64,000 nt of DNA from Shewanella cutis (GCF_022410515.1 NZ_JACSDI010000008.1:124001-188000); one strand, 5' to 3'; shown: positions 42,858-52,519, counted from the first letter of the stretch. Made by a program: numbers and translations. The notes: generated from the sequence alone by a model not told the origin.

Positions 42858-44219
42858 CTATTGCACTGTGTCCTTGGGTTGATGACGGGTTATGAACATC
42901 AGAACCAGTAAAACCACTAATAACAATCCAGTGCCCATCAGCAGGGCGTAATCTTCTAGTTGCAGTATTGAGTACAGCACCGCATATAAGCTCACCAACA
43001 TAGTGCCGACAATCACGCCACGTTTAAGGCTAGCGGTGGCACTGCCCACATAGGCGGAAACCGACAGCACAGGGATACAGGTGGCGATCAGATAGGCTTG
43101 CAGGAAGGCAAGATGCTCCGAGAGTGACAGTAACAGCAGGTAGAACAGGGCCATGGCGCTGCCAACCAGCATATATTGCACTGTGCTTAGGCTGGTCTTT
43201 TGACCTAGCTCGAAAATAAATAACATGATAAAAGTCAGTACGATAAACAGCAGACCGTATTTGACTGAGCGCTCAATCTTGCCGTAATGGGTCACAGGCT
43301 CAAACAGCATGGCATTGGCCACGACTTCGGTAAGCGTTGACTGGTTACTCTTAATAAACTCTTGCGGGTAGTTGCGAGTTAAGTGACTGATATTCCAGCT
43401 GGCAGTAAATCCATTGGTGGTGATTTCGCGCTCGGCTGGGAGCAGGCCCTTAAAACTCGGGTGCGGCCAATCGGCATGGATATTCAGCAGGGTTTGCTCG
43501 CCTAATGGCAGGGCACTAATCGACTGAGAGCCGCGCAGTGTCATCGCAAAGTTCACGCTAAAATCACTCGCTTCGCCGACTTGAATCCCTTGGTTAAAAC
43601 CTTTCTCTAGACCACCAGTCGTCAAGCCAGTGCCCGACATCAGTGAACCAGAAAGTAAAACGGAATCACCTGTCACCTCAATTTTTTCGACCTTATCAAT
43701 TGCTTGATTCGATGATACCCCAAAGACTAAACGGGCATTTTTATTATCGAAGGCGATAAGGTTAGGAATATCGTAACGGTTTAAGCGAAAGTCAGCCTGC
43801 CCATTAAGTGCTGCGTTATACACCAGCGATTGATAAATGCCGCGGGTACGGAAATCATGTTTTAGGTCTAAATCGAGGCGGAGTTTTTTTGGCAGGATCA
43901 CCAGCTCATCTTGATAGGTGCGCTTCACTTCGTGGCGGGTTTTGCCGTCGTTACTGACTTCTTCCTGCATCACAAAATAACTGTAGGGGATCACTAACGC
44001 TGGGCCTGAGAGGGTTTGCTGCTCACCCCATGAGCGGCCGATTTCATCGACCACGCTGTTGTAAAGCATTTCGCGATCGGACGTCATGTCCATAATGATC
44101 CCCAGTGGGATCAACGCGAGAATTGACAGTATGCCGATGGTTAAGGCTTTTAATAGGGTGGTATTTTTTAATGCAGTTCCCTTTGCTGTGGCTGCTGTCC
44201 ACGGCTCTTGTGCTGACAT
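42858..44219 (-). CDS. creD: Inner membrane protein CreD
   Basis: A 453-residue membrane protein with the CreD plan: one N-terminal transmembrane helix (about 25-45), a large periplasmic part (SWGEQQTLSGPALVIPYSY, then DFRLNRYDIPNLIAFDNKN) and a C-terminal bundle of helices (about 310-440). CreD belongs to the CreBC regulon in enterobacteria and affects envelope integrity and colicin or beta-lactam responses; no creBC genes are here. AAGGA lies seven bases before the ATG at 44219. The frame stays open to an ATG at 44339 that would add a 40-residue hydrophobic leader. Confidence 0.85.
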   Translation of the reverse strand: MSAQEPWTAATAKGTALKNTTLLKALTIGILSILALIPLGIIMDMTSDREMLYNSVVDEIGRSWGEQQTLSGPALVIPYSYFVMQEEVSNDGKTRHEVKRTYQDELVILPKKLRLDLDLKHDFRTRGIYQSLVYNAALNGQADFRLNRYDIPNLIAFDNKNARLVFGVSSNQAIDKVEKIEVTGDSVLLSGSLMSGTGLTTGGLEKGFNQGIQVGEASDFSVNFAMTLRGSQSISALPLGEQTLLNIHADWPHPSFKGLLPAEREITTNGFTASWNISHLTRNYPQEFIKSNQSTLTEVVANAMLFEPVTHYGKIERSVKYGLLFIVLTFIMLFIFELGQKTSLSTVQYMLVGSAMALFYLLLLSLSEHLAFLQAYLIATCIPVLSVSAYVGSATASLKRGVIVGTMLVSLYAVLYSILQLEDYALLMGTGLLLVVLLVLMFITRHQPKDTVQ

Positions 44220-44504
44220 GTCGATTCCTTGATCTCGATTAAATTTTTTGAAGAGTGCGCGTACCACGATATAGGCTGCGGCACCAAATAACGCCAAACT
44301 AAGCAGGGTGAGTAACCCGAAAATAATGCTGTACAACATTGGATTTCATTCCCTATGAAATACGACCGAGTCATCCGTTGCCATTATGTAGGCTTGACTC
44401 GATACCGTGGCGGGTATTAAAACAGATTCGCCTGTAAAAGTTGCGGGCAAGTTGCTGATCAATAGTGGCAACATTATGGCAATCGCCTTTATGTGCGCTA
44501 AAAC

Positions 44505-45032
44505 CTATTTTGAACCAGTGTGTTGTTTGCCAAATTTGGGATGCTTGGCCTCATAGTCATCTTCCTTGCGGATATGCTTGAGTAGCGCCTCTAAACACTC
44601 CTTAAAGACATTGATTTCTTCCGAGTAGACGGGAGCATGGTGTGAAAACCATTGGTGTTTTTCACGCTCACGATTATTGCAGTCGGGCCAAATACGTAGC
44701 TCATACTCATCGTTGATCACGACAATCGCATAGTCGATTCCGCCATTGCTAAATTTGATGCATTGAGGCAGATACACGGGCTTTTCACCTTTGAATAGCT
44801 CGTACCAAATGGCTTCACTGCGCCAAGAGACAATGGGTAAAGGCGCAACAATCGAACAGCCAATGGATTGATGTTGGTTAAACAGGATGGCCTGAATATC
44901 CTCCATGGCAAAAGGTTGTAAATCGCCATTCTTTGCAGCGAGTGAGTACAGCATATTCATCAAAAATGGCAGCTTAGTGCCATTGCCGGTTTTGCGGCCG
45001 CAGAGTTTAGCTTCGCGGTAATAGATATTCAT
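44505..45032 (-). CDS. Uncharacterised soluble protein
   Basis: A 175-residue protein without signal peptide or membrane segment. It is rich in aromatic and charged residues with a basic C-terminus (KHPKFGKQHTGSK). No motif is recognised. The ATG at 45032 is the only good start. It stands alone between creD and the divergent YcaQ-type gene with 236 bases in between, and nothing around it suggests a role. Confidence 0.7.
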   Translation of the reverse strand: MNIYYREAKLCGRKTGNGTKLPFLMNMLYSLAAKNGDLQPFAMEDIQAILFNQHQSIGCSIVAPLPIVSWRSEAIWYELFKGEKPVYLPQCIKFSNGGIDYAIVVINDEYELRIWPDCNNREREKHQWFSHHAPVYSEEINVFKECLEALLKHIRKEDDYEAKHPKFGKQHTGSK

Positions 45033-45268
45033 TCATCAATCCTTAATGACGGGCTAACCTTGGATGAGCGCGTCGTTCGTCTCAAGGTAAAGCGATAGCC
45101 CTTAGTGAGGAAATGGCTTATGTTAACTCAAGTTGCCCGTGAGCTGGCGAATTCGCGTTAAGTTTGCGAAATATCCGACAAAAGTGAGACAACTTTCCCT
45201 TGGATAATAAGCCGATAATGGCATCAATTTGAGGTGGTTATTCACGGTTATTAGCCTTTGGAGAGTGC

Positions 45269-46435
45269 ATGTCGAGCCCTTATTCACCCCGTGAGTGGTT
45301 ACAACTGAATATGCAACAGCAGGGCTTGTTACAGCCACAGGCTTCGGTGAGCCAGCTGATCGCTCGTCTCGGCTATGTGCAAATCGACTCCATTAATGTG
45401 GTCGAGCGGGCGCATCATCATGTCTTGCACAGCCGGATGCCGCAGTATCAACCGCAGATGCTGGATAAGGCGCTGGCACAGGGCGAGATTTTTGAATATT
45501 GGTCCCATGCGGCGGCATATTTACCCATCGCCGACTACCGTTTTAGTTTGCAACGTAAACAACAACTGCAAAATGGTGGCAAACATTGGTTTGAGCAAGA
45601 CGATAGGGTGATGCAGGAAGTGCGTGCCCGCATTCGCGCCGAAGGTCCGCTCAAGGCCAGCGATTTTGAGCATACTGAAGGCAAAAACGGCGCATGGTGG
45701 GATTGGAAACCCGCTAAAAAGGCGCTGGAACAACTGTTTATGCGCGGTGAATTAATGGTGGTGCGACGGGATAAATTTCAAAAGTGCTATGATTTGACTG
45801 AACGTGTGTTGCCTAGTCATATCAACACCCTAGCCCCGAGTGATAGCGAATTTGCCCGCTACTTGATTGAGCGATATCTCGATGCCCATGCCTTTGGCTC
45901 AGCGGCGCAAATCGCTTATCTGCGTAAAGGGGTTAAAGCCAATGTGAATGAGCAATTAGCCGCAATGCAGTCTCAAGGTGAGTTGGCAAGCTTTAAGGCG
46001 GAGGGAAAATGGTATTTTTATCGCCCTGAGTTGCAAATAACCGCTGCAATGCCCAATCGAGTCTGGTTACTCAATCCCTTCGATAATCTATTAATTCAGC
46101 GGCAACGATTAAAGCAATGGTTTGATTTTGATTATCAAATTGAAGTTTATGTACCCGCCGAAAAACGCCAATATGGCTATTATTCCCTCGCGATTTTGTG
46201 GCGGGATGGCTTTGTTGGCCGTGTTGATGTGAAAGCCGAGCGGCAAAGCGGTTTACTGCTATTACAACAGCTGACCTTAGAAGAGGGATTTAGCGGTATG
46301 GATGATGACTTCTGTGCAGCATTTGAGGCGGCAGTTGCTGAATATGCCCGTTTTAATGGATGCAGTCGTTGGAAATTAGTAAAGGCTAACCATAAGGCAT
46401 TTAAACAAAAATACGCACGGCAGCAGACGATCTAA
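45269..46435 (+). CDS. YcaQ/AlkX-type DNA glycosylase (HTH_42 family)
   Basis: A 388-residue protein of the winged-helix AlkZ/YcaQ family. The segment LGYVQIDSINVVERAHHHVLHSR contains the catalytic QxD (Gln-Ile-Asp) motif of the YcaQ branch; AlkZ proteins have QxQ. Later blocks (FEYWSHAAAYLP, LLNPFDNLLIQRQRLKQWFDFDYQIEVY) are also typical. YcaQ-type enzymes excise alkylated bases and unhook interstrand crosslinks. GGAGAG precedes the ATG. The 3' end overlaps the convergent membrane protein gene by four bases. Confidence 0.88.
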   Translation: MSSPYSPREWLQLNMQQQGLLQPQASVSQLIARLGYVQIDSINVVERAHHHVLHSRMPQYQPQMLDKALAQGEIFEYWSHAAAYLPIADYRFSLQRKQQLQNGGKHWFEQDDRVMQEVRARIRAEGPLKASDFEHTEGKNGAWWDWKPAKKALEQLFMRGELMVVRRDKFQKCYDLTERVLPSHINTLAPSDSEFARYLIERYLDAHAFGSAAQIAYLRKGVKANVNEQLAAMQSQGELASFKAEGKWYFYRPELQITAAMPNRVWLLNPFDNLLIQRQRLKQWFDFDYQIEVYVPAEKRQYGYYSLAILWRDGFVGRVDVKAERQSGLLLLQQLTLEEGFSGMDDDFCAAFEAAVAEYARFNGCSRWKLVKANHKAFKQKYARQQTI

Positions 46436-46797
46436 TCGGGATCTTTGTCGTTATCTGGGCGTTTGTCTTTAGGCGGTACATCCATCCAGCGAAAGCACAG
46501 GTACAGCAAGGCCAAAAAGAGCAGCGGCAGTGCGGCATAGCCTAAGGATAATGAGCTCTTCTCTCCGCGCGCGAGCCAGTAGCAGGGAATGTACACTAAG
46601 GGATAAGCCAAGGTTCCCCATAAAAAGCATTTATTCATCAGTCGGTAAAACCAATGCACGTTAATCGTGGTGCGGCTGGCAAGTCCCATTAGGCTTGCGA
46701 GGACCACAAAGGGATAACTGAGCAGTGGCAGGCCGCCAAGGAGTAACAATCCCCAAAGCAGATAGTCCTGATAGAAAGTGGTGCTTGTAGTATCCAT
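46432..46797 (-). CDS. Small membrane protein of unknown function
   Basis: A 121-residue protein with three hydrophobic segments (LLWGLLLLGGLPLLSYPFVVLASLMG-like around 12-37, then about 56-72 and 85-101) and an acidic, Lys/Asp-rich C-terminal tail (PPKDKRPDNDKDPD) that should be cytoplasmic. No known motif. It ends inside the stop region of the YcaQ-type gene and lies 59 bases after an unknown soluble protein gene on the same strand, so the two could be co-transcribed. Confidence 0.65.
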   Translation of the reverse strand: MDTTSTTFYQDYLLWGLLLLGGLPLLSYPFVVLASLMGLASRTTINVHWFYRLMNKCFLWGTLAYPLVYIPCYWLARGEKSSLSLGYAALPLLFLALLYLCFRWMDVPPKDKRPDNDKDPD

Positions 46798-46856
46798 TAT
46801 CTTCTTCCCTGACGATTCGAATTCGAGCGCTTAGGTCTAGGCGCCCACAACTATTC

Positions 46857-47210
46857 TTACTCGGTAAGCCCTTGCTGCATCTTAAGCCAAAAGCGCTGCT
46901 GACAGAGATTGCTAAAGGATTTTTGCTGCGGCGAAATCGCGATATTGGCGGTGATGACTCGATAACTCAGCCAATAATCGGCACAAACCATGTCTGACTC
47001 ATCAACTTGTTTATCTTGCTCGCTTAACAGGCTGACCACAACCCCGTTATCAAAGTGATACAGGGTTAAGGATTCGCAAATTTCAGCATTGTCATCCCGA
47101 TAACTGTGCTGCTCTTGGGTGTGGCTCACCACTGAAACCGGGCTTGGAAAGCCTTCAATAGCAAGGATATAACTGGCGAGTTGTTGCATTATTTCCCTAA
47201 GTGACTTCAT
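46857..47210 (-). CDS. Uncharacterised soluble protein downstream of ubiK
   Basis: A 118-residue protein with no signal or membrane segment. It shows an alternating strand-rich centre (ESLTLYHFDNGVVVSLL, CADYWLSYRVITANIAI) and no recognised motif. The ATG at 47210 is preferred over that at 47270, because the longer version would run through the terminator hairpin of ubiK (47228-47260). Role unknown. Confidence 0.65.
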   Translation of the reverse strand: MKSLREIMQQLASYILAIEGFPSPVSVVSHTQEQHSYRDDNAEICESLTLYHFDNGVVVSLLSEQDKQVDESDMVCADYWLSYRVITANIAISPQQKSFSNLCQQRFWLKMQQGLTE

Positions 47211-47227
47211 GCTTGAAGTGTTAAAAA

Positions 47228-47260
47228 CAAAAAGCACAGCTTTAAGTTGCTGTGCTTTAA
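47228..47260 (-). terminator. Terminator of ubiK
   Basis: Perfect 10-bp arms AAAGCACAGC (47231-47240) and GCTGTGCTTT (47249-47258) with an 8-base loop; read leftwards it ends in a T-run. It lies about 35 bases past the ubiK stop. Confidence 0.85.
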
Positions 47261-47293
47261 GAAAACTCACTTAACCATTTGGTTCGCGGGCCA

Positions 47294-47548
47294 TTAATCC
47301 GCGGCGTTTAGCTTTTTCTCAAGCTCATTCACTTGAGCTTGCAGGGCTTCTAATTTCTCGCGGGTTTTCAGTAATACATGCTGCTGTACTTCAAACTCCT
47401 CGCGGGACACCATATCCAACTTGAGCAATTGATTTTGCAGCACTTGCTTGCTGCGCTCTTCAAATTCGCCGGCAAATTGCTTAAGACCGCTGGGCAGGCT
47501 ATCGCTCAGTTGCTTCGCCATTTCTTCGATTTTCTTTGGATTGATCAT
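47294..47548 (-). CDS. ubiK: Ubiquinone biosynthesis accessory factor UbiK
   Basis: An 84-residue protein, standard length for the UbiK/YqiC family. It starts MINPKKIEEMAKQLSDSLP and has the amphipathic N-terminal helix and the C-terminal coiled coil (EALQAQVNELEKKLNA) typical of the family. UbiK forms a complex with UbiJ and aids late, oxygen-dependent ubiquinone synthesis. The gene has its own terminator. A GAAGATG-like sequence precedes the ATG. Confidence 0.92.
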   Translation of the reverse strand: MINPKKIEEMAKQLSDSLPSGLKQFAGEFEERSKQVLQNQLLKLDMVSREEFEVQQHVLLKTREKLEALQAQVNELEKKLNAAD

Positions 47549-47620
47549 CTTCTTGTCCGCCTCTTTACTGAATGGGTGGATTGTAACCTAGTACGTTGGC
47601 TTTCAAAAGAAAACCACCTT

Positions 47621-47654
47621 GCAAAACCTACGTCTTAAGGGACGTAGGTTTTGC
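47621..47654 (-). terminator. Terminator of the RND efflux operon
   Basis: A perfect 14-bp inverted repeat (GCAAAACCTACGTC and its complement) around a 6-base loop lies 11 bases past the transporter stop. Reading leftwards the hairpin is followed by GGTTTTC. Confidence 0.85.
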
Positions 47655-47664
47655 TTGGATGCGG

Positions 47665-50600
47665 TTAGCTGTTGTGGGCTAGCCCGTCGGCATCTTCGTC
47701 AAACACAGGCAAAGGCTCATGTTTTTCAGCAAGATAGGTATAAATCACCGGTAATACAAACAGGGTGAAAATCGTCCCAATCGATAAACCTGCAACAATC
47801 ACAATACCAATATTAAAGCGTGCTACCGCACCTGCGCCGGAAGCAAACAATAGCGGTAATAAACCTGCAATCATTGCTGCCGTTGTCATTAAAATCGGGC
47901 GTAAGCGGATGGTTGCCGCCAGTTTAATTGCCTCAAGTTTAGATAGCCCGCGGTGGAGTTGTTCCTCTTTGGCCACTTCGCACATCAAGATCCCGTGTTT
48001 AGTGATAAGGCCCACTAAGGTAATTAATCCTACCTGAGTGTAAATATTGATTTTGGCTAAGCCAAACACATGGGTCCACCCGAGTACAATCAAGGCGCCA
48101 CTGATGGCCAGCGGCACAGATACTAAGATGACTAATGGGTCTTTAAGGCTTTCAAATTGGCTGGCGAGTACTAAGAAAATAATCGCAATCGCCAGTAAGA
48201 AAGTGGCATAAAGTGCCGAACCTTCAGTGACAAACTGGCGAGCTTCACCGAGGAAGTCGTAGCTATAGCCCTTAGGTAACTCGTTATCGCCAATATTTTG
48301 CAAAAAGCTAATAGCATCACCAATGGCTACACCTGGTGAGGCGACGCCACCCACAGTCAAGGCATTCATTTGGTTGAAGTGGGGTAGTGAGCGAGGCTCT
48401 GCCACCATTTCAATTTCGACTAAGCTGGATAGCGGAATGGATTTACCATCAGCGGCTTTGACATAGTAATTGGCCAGCGACTCCGGATTGGCGCGCAGTT
48501 TACGCTCCACCTGTGGGATCACTTCGTAGGAGCGACCATCCAAGTTAATGCGATTCACATAGCCATCGCTCATCATAGTGGCGAGCGTGATCCCAATGTC
48601 TTGCATAGTAACGCCGTAGGTACCTGCTAAATCACGCTTGATATGCAGTTTCATTGTGCCTGAATCGAATTTCAGGTTGATTTCTGAGTACACAAACAAG
48701 GGACTCTTTTGCACCTTTTCCAGTACGCTGGTACCGATTTGGAAGAGGCTGGCGAAGGAGTTTGATGTAGTAATCACAAACTGAATGGGTAAACCACTCG
48801 ACGCCCCAGGCAGCTCAGGCATTTGGAACGTTGTAATCGCCATTCCAGGAATGTGCTTCACTTCTTTAGCAAAAAACTCCTGCATTTGTTTTTGGCTCTT
48901 ATCCCGCTCGCTCCAAGGCACTAATGGCGCAATCCCGAAGGCTTGGCTTGAACTTGGTACGCCCACGAAGGCGAGTGACGCGGCTGATTCCGGCTGTGCC
49001 TTAATCATATCCGTGACTAAGCCCATATTGGCTTGAATGTAGTCCAAGTTAGCTGTCGAAGGTGCCGTGCCCATCATCATCACCACGCCTTTATCTTCGT
49101 TGGGCGCCAGTTCTGACGGGATAAACTTAAACAGTACCGGCAGTGAAGCGAACACGATAATCGCAAAGGCGACGATCACTGGACGATGTAACATCACCGC
49201 ATCGAGCATGTTGCTGTAACGGCGAGTTAGACCGGTTAGGAAGTTTTCGACCCCCATTTCGAAGCGATTTGGCGTGGTATGGGGTTTAAGGATTTTGGCA
49301 CACATCATGGGTGACAGTGTCAGCGCTACTATGCCTGAGATAAACACTGAACCTGCGAGCGTAAGGGCAAACTCCTTAAATAATGAGCCGGTGATCCCGC
49401 CCATTAAGGCAATCGGCGCATACACCGCGGCGAGAGTAATGGTCATTGAAATAACCGGTACAGCGATTTCGCGAGTACCGATAATCGCGGCTCTAAAGGG
49501 TGTCTCGCCCAGCTTAATATGCCTGTCGACGTTTTCGACTACCACAATCGCATCGTCAACCACCAAACCAATGGCGAGCACCATGGCCAGCAGGGTCATC
49601 AGATTGAGCGTAAAACCAAACATCTGCATGATGATGGCAACCCCAATCAGCGAGAGCGGAATGGTCACAATCGGGATCACCACGGCACGAAGCGAACCTA
49701 AGAAGAGAGTGATCACCACGATAACAATAATCGCGGCTTCACCAATGGTTTTAACCACTTCTTTAATCGATTCATCAATTGCGAGTGAGGAGTCGTACAG
49801 AATGCTCGATTCAATGGATGGCGGTAAGTTACGCTCGATTTCAGGTAATAGGGCGCGGGTATCTGCCGCGACGGTAAGCGGGTTAGCCGTTGGCGTGACA
49901 TCAAGGCCGATGACCACGGCTTCTTTGCCATTGGCTAAGGCGCGGTAGATATCATGGCTCTTTTCGAGGCTGACATCGGCAATATCACCGAGACGGACGA
50001 CTAAACCATCTTTACTGCCGATCACTAAGCGTTTTAACTCTTCGATGGTGGCAACTTGGGTGTCTGCGGTGCCGTTAAAAAGGGTGTAAACACTGTTGGT
50101 TTGACCCACCGCTGACTGGTAGTTGTTCGCCTGCAATACTTGCATTACATCGCTGGAGGAGAGGTTAAACGCCCCCATTCTGGCCGGATCGAGCCAAATA
50201 CGCATGGCGTATTTAATACCACCGTATAAATTCACCTTAGCAACGCCGTCAATGGTAAAGAGCTGGGGTTTGACGACACGCTCAAGGTAATCCGTTAGCT
50301 GGCTTGAGTTAATCTGGTCACTAAAAAATGAAATATACAGTACAGAGGTTTGCGAGCCAGTGGACATTTCGACACTGGGATCTTCAGCCTCTTTGGGCAG
50401 CTGCGATCTTACTGAGTTCACTTTGGCGAGAATATCGGCCAAGGCGCCATTGGGATCGGTATTGAGCTTCATATACACCGAAATTTTCGAGGTGCCGAGG
50501 AAGCTCTCCGACGTCATAAAGTCAACGTTATCGGCCTGCGCTAACGCTTGCTCTAACGGTTGAGTAATAAAACCTTGGATAAGGTTTGCATCCGCACCGT

Positions 50601-50754
50601 AATAACTGGTGGATACCGTGACTACGGTATTCGTCATCTTCGGATATTCACGCACTTGCATGCTATTGAGGGCATTAAAGCCTAACAGCAGCAAGAGAAA
50701 GCTGATTGAGGCGGCGAGTACGGGTCGCCTAATAAAGATATCTGTAAAGCGCAT
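47665..50754 (-). CDS. RND multidrug efflux transporter, inner membrane pump
   Basis: A 1029-residue HAE1-type RND pump with the expected 12 transmembrane helices in two halves. The start MRFTDIFIRRPVLAASISFLL is typical, and the proton-relay Asp-Asp pair of TM4 is in GLVVDDAIVVVENVDR. It exports drugs, dyes or other amphiphiles with proton exchange, working with the adaptor gene just upstream and an outer membrane TolC-type channel encoded elsewhere. Substrates cannot be told from sequence. It is co-transcribed with the adaptor (13-base gap). Confidence 0.95.
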   Translation of the reverse strand: MRFTDIFIRRPVLAASISFLLLLLGFNALNSMQVREYPKMTNTVVTVSTSYYGADANLIQGFITQPLEQALAQADNVDFMTSESFLGTSKISVYMKLNTDPNGALADILAKVNSVRSQLPKEAEDPSVEMSTGSQTSVLYISFFSDQINSSQLTDYLERVVKPQLFTIDGVAKVNLYGGIKYAMRIWLDPARMGAFNLSSSDVMQVLQANNYQSAVGQTNSVYTLFNGTADTQVATIEELKRLVIGSKDGLVVRLGDIADVSLEKSHDIYRALANGKEAVVIGLDVTPTANPLTVAADTRALLPEIERNLPPSIESSILYDSSLAIDESIKEVVKTIGEAAIIVIVVITLFLGSLRAVVIPIVTIPLSLIGVAIIMQMFGFTLNLMTLLAMVLAIGLVVDDAIVVVENVDRHIKLGETPFRAAIIGTREIAVPVISMTITLAAVYAPIALMGGITGSLFKEFALTLAGSVFISGIVALTLSPMMCAKILKPHTTPNRFEMGVENFLTGLTRRYSNMLDAVMLHRPVIVAFAIIVFASLPVLFKFIPSELAPNEDKGVVMMMGTAPSTANLDYIQANMGLVTDMIKAQPESAASLAFVGVPSSSQAFGIAPLVPWSERDKSQKQMQEFFAKEVKHIPGMAITTFQMPELPGASSGLPIQFVITTSNSFASLFQIGTSVLEKVQKSPLFVYSEINLKFDSGTMKLHIKRDLAGTYGVTMQDIGITLATMMSDGYVNRINLDGRSYEVIPQVERKLRANPESLANYYVKAADGKSIPLSSLVEIEMVAEPRSLPHFNQMNALTVGGVASPGVAIGDAISFLQNIGDNELPKGYSYDFLGEARQFVTEGSALYATFLLAIAIIFLVLASQFESLKDPLVILVSVPLAISGALIVLGWTHVFGLAKINIYTQVGLITLVGLITKHGILMCEVAKEEQLHRGLSKLEAIKLAATIRLRPILMTTAAMIAGLLPLLFASGAGAVARFNIGIVIVAGLSIGTIFTLFVLPVIYTYLAEKHEPLPVFDEDADGLAHNS

Positions 50755-50767
50755 TATCTTGCTCCTA

Positions 50768-51886
50768 TTACAGCTTTGGCATAGTGTCGGAGTGGGTCAG
50801 GGCTTGGTCTTCAACCACTGTCACTTTACTGTTGTTACTGAGGCGAATTTGCCCTGAGGTGACAATACGATCTCCCGCTTTTAACGCGCCACTCACCAGC
50901 GCGTTATTGCCGTTACGCTCTAATACCGTCAGGTTGATTTGCTCGACTCTAGCCAGCTTTTTACCGTTTTCTTCGACCTCTTTGATGAGGTAAATAGAGT
51001 TACCATAAAGGGTAAAGTTGATGGCGGTTTGTGGCAGTACAAACTGATCGTTCAGTTCTGGCAATAGGATGGATACTCGGGCAAACATCCCGCTACGCAG
51101 TTTGGCGTTATCGTTAGGAATGCGTGCTTGCACTTGGATCAAACCGCTTTGGTAAAACACGGCGGGTTCAATCGCAGCAATTTCACCTTCGAAGGGTTGC
51201 TCAGGATAAGAGTCCACAAACACATGGATTTTTTGGCCTACGGCAATACGAGGTAATTGGGTTTGCGGAATAGTGAAGCGGATTTTCATTGTGCTGATAT
51301 CTTCGAGACGCACAATATCGGTACCAGGCTGAAGATATTCACCTAAGTTAATGTTACGAATACCCACTAAACCACTGAAAGGCGCACTGATTTCACGGCG
51401 CTCGATAGTGGCTTTTAAACTTTCAATATCCGCCTGTAAGGCCAGATATTTAGATTCACTATTATCTAAATCCTGTTTAGAGACTGACTTTTGCGCATAG
51501 AGTTTTGTAAGGCGTTTAAAGTCGGCCTCAGCGGCGGGCAGTTGTACCATTTTGCTTTTAAGGTTGGCTCTTTCGACTTTGGCATCGAGTTCGGCCAGCA
51601 GTTGGCCTTTTTCCACTCGGCTACCGTTTTCAAAATTAATGCTGGTGACGCGTCCTGCTAATTCGTTGGAGATGGTTACCCCTTGATGCGGCTCAACAAA
51701 GCCAATCGCATCAATTGTGGGTTGCCACTTTTGCATATCTAATGTCATGGCTGTTACAGGAAACTCAGCCTCTGGCATATTGGCGATCGCCTCGGCGATT
51801 TTATTTTTTACCATCAGGTTAAAGCCGATCACTGAGCCAAAGGCAAGTACAGCGATCGCTAGCATACTTAGAGTCCATTTTTTCAT
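50768..51886 (-). CDS. RND efflux periplasmic adaptor (membrane fusion protein)
   Basis: A 372-residue adaptor with an N-terminal membrane anchor (about 6-26), a biotinyl-lipoyl half-motif (VTSINFENGSRVEKGQLLAEL), a coiled-coil hairpin (about 105-150), the second half of the lipoyl domain (REISAPFSGLVGIRNINLGEYL) and a beta-barrel plus membrane-proximal domain. It bridges the inner membrane pump and outer membrane channel. No lipobox is seen, so it is anchored by the helix. The regulator gene is 25 bases upstream. Confidence 0.92.
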   Translation of the reverse strand: MKKWTLSMLAIAVLAFGSVIGFNLMVKNKIAEAIANMPEAEFPVTAMTLDMQKWQPTIDAIGFVEPHQGVTISNELAGRVTSINFENGSRVEKGQLLAELDAKVERANLKSKMVQLPAAEADFKRLTKLYAQKSVSKQDLDNSESKYLALQADIESLKATIERREISAPFSGLVGIRNINLGEYLQPGTDIVRLEDISTMKIRFTIPQTQLPRIAVGQKIHVFVDSYPEQPFEGEIAAIEPAVFYQSGLIQVQARIPNDNAKLRSGMFARVSILLPELNDQFVLPQTAINFTLYGNSIYLIKEVEENGKKLARVEQINLTVLERNGNNALVSGALKAGDRIVTSGQIRLSNNSKVTVVEDQALTHSDTMPKL

Positions 51887-51911
51887 GGTGCTAAAGATTC
51901 CTAGAGTTAAG

Positions 51912-52478
51912 TTAAAGAGTCACAGAAATTGCCTGAAGGCATAATTCACATGCCTGCTGGATTTCATGTTCTGTACATTGCAAATGGCCTCGCCGTAGGC
52001 GTTTTCCTATAGCGATAGCCGGCTCAAAGGCGATAGAAAACAACAATGCATTATTCAGAGATTGAATAATGCCTTGGTTTTTTGCCTGCTCAAATAGTTG
52101 GTGTAGCGGTTGAAATATTTCTCTTTCAAAAGCTTGGTGCTCAGGCGCATCAACACCGGGGAGGTGAGAGTACTGAGCAAAACTCAAATTAGCATGTGAC
52201 TGCTCGCGGCCTAGTTCAACAATATTGAACCACAGGCGGCGAAATTTTTCGTCAAAGCTGCCTTCATTAATGTTTTCAAGCAACTTGCTGGCAATTTGTT
52301 GTAATACGTCTTTACGCAGCTCAATGATCAAATCTTCTTTGTCTTTGAAGTAGCGGTAGATTGTTCCAGCGGCAACGCCTGCATCCACCGCTAATTTTTG
52401 CATTGAAAGGTTATGTAAGCCTTCAGTAGCAATAATTTTTTCGGCGGACCGAAGTATCAAATCGCGTTTGCTATCCAT
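51912..52478 (-). CDS. TetR/AcrR-family regulator of the efflux operon
   Basis: A 188-residue regulator with the TetR N-terminal helix-turn-helix (about 5-55): RDLILRSAEKIIATEG, then MQKLAVDAGVAAGTIYRYF and KDKEDLI. The helical C-terminal ligand domain is unassigned. I chose the ATG at 52478, with GGA seven to eight bases ahead; ATGs at 52496 and 52520 are alternatives, but 52520 lies against an 18-base palindrome that is probably its operator. It is the first gene of the operon and is likely a drug-responsive autorepressor. Confidence 0.9.
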   Translation of the reverse strand: MDSKRDLILRSAEKIIATEGLHNLSMQKLAVDAGVAAGTIYRYFKDKEDLIIELRKDVLQQIASKLLENINEGSFDEKFRRLWFNIVELGREQSHANLSFAQYSHLPGVDAPEHQAFEREIFQPLHQLFEQAKNQGIIQSLNNALLFSIAFEPAIAIGKRLRRGHLQCTEHEIQQACELCLQAISVTL

Positions 52479-52501
52479 TCGATTTCCAATGCTCATAGAT
52501 A

Positions 52502-52519
52502 TGAATGAACGTTCATTCA
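52502..52519. promoter_or_regulatory. TetR-type operator palindrome
   Basis: TGAATGAACGTTCATTCA is a perfect 18-base palindrome 24 bases upstream of the chosen regulator start. Its position and the TGAAYGNNCRTTCA-like pattern fit an AcrR/TetR autoregulatory operator for the efflux operon. Confidence 0.75.

Noticed and set aside
49274..49948. 224-codon open frame antisense to the RND pump
   Set aside because: It is a Ser/Thr/Ile-rich shadow of a well-supported transporter gene on the other strand.
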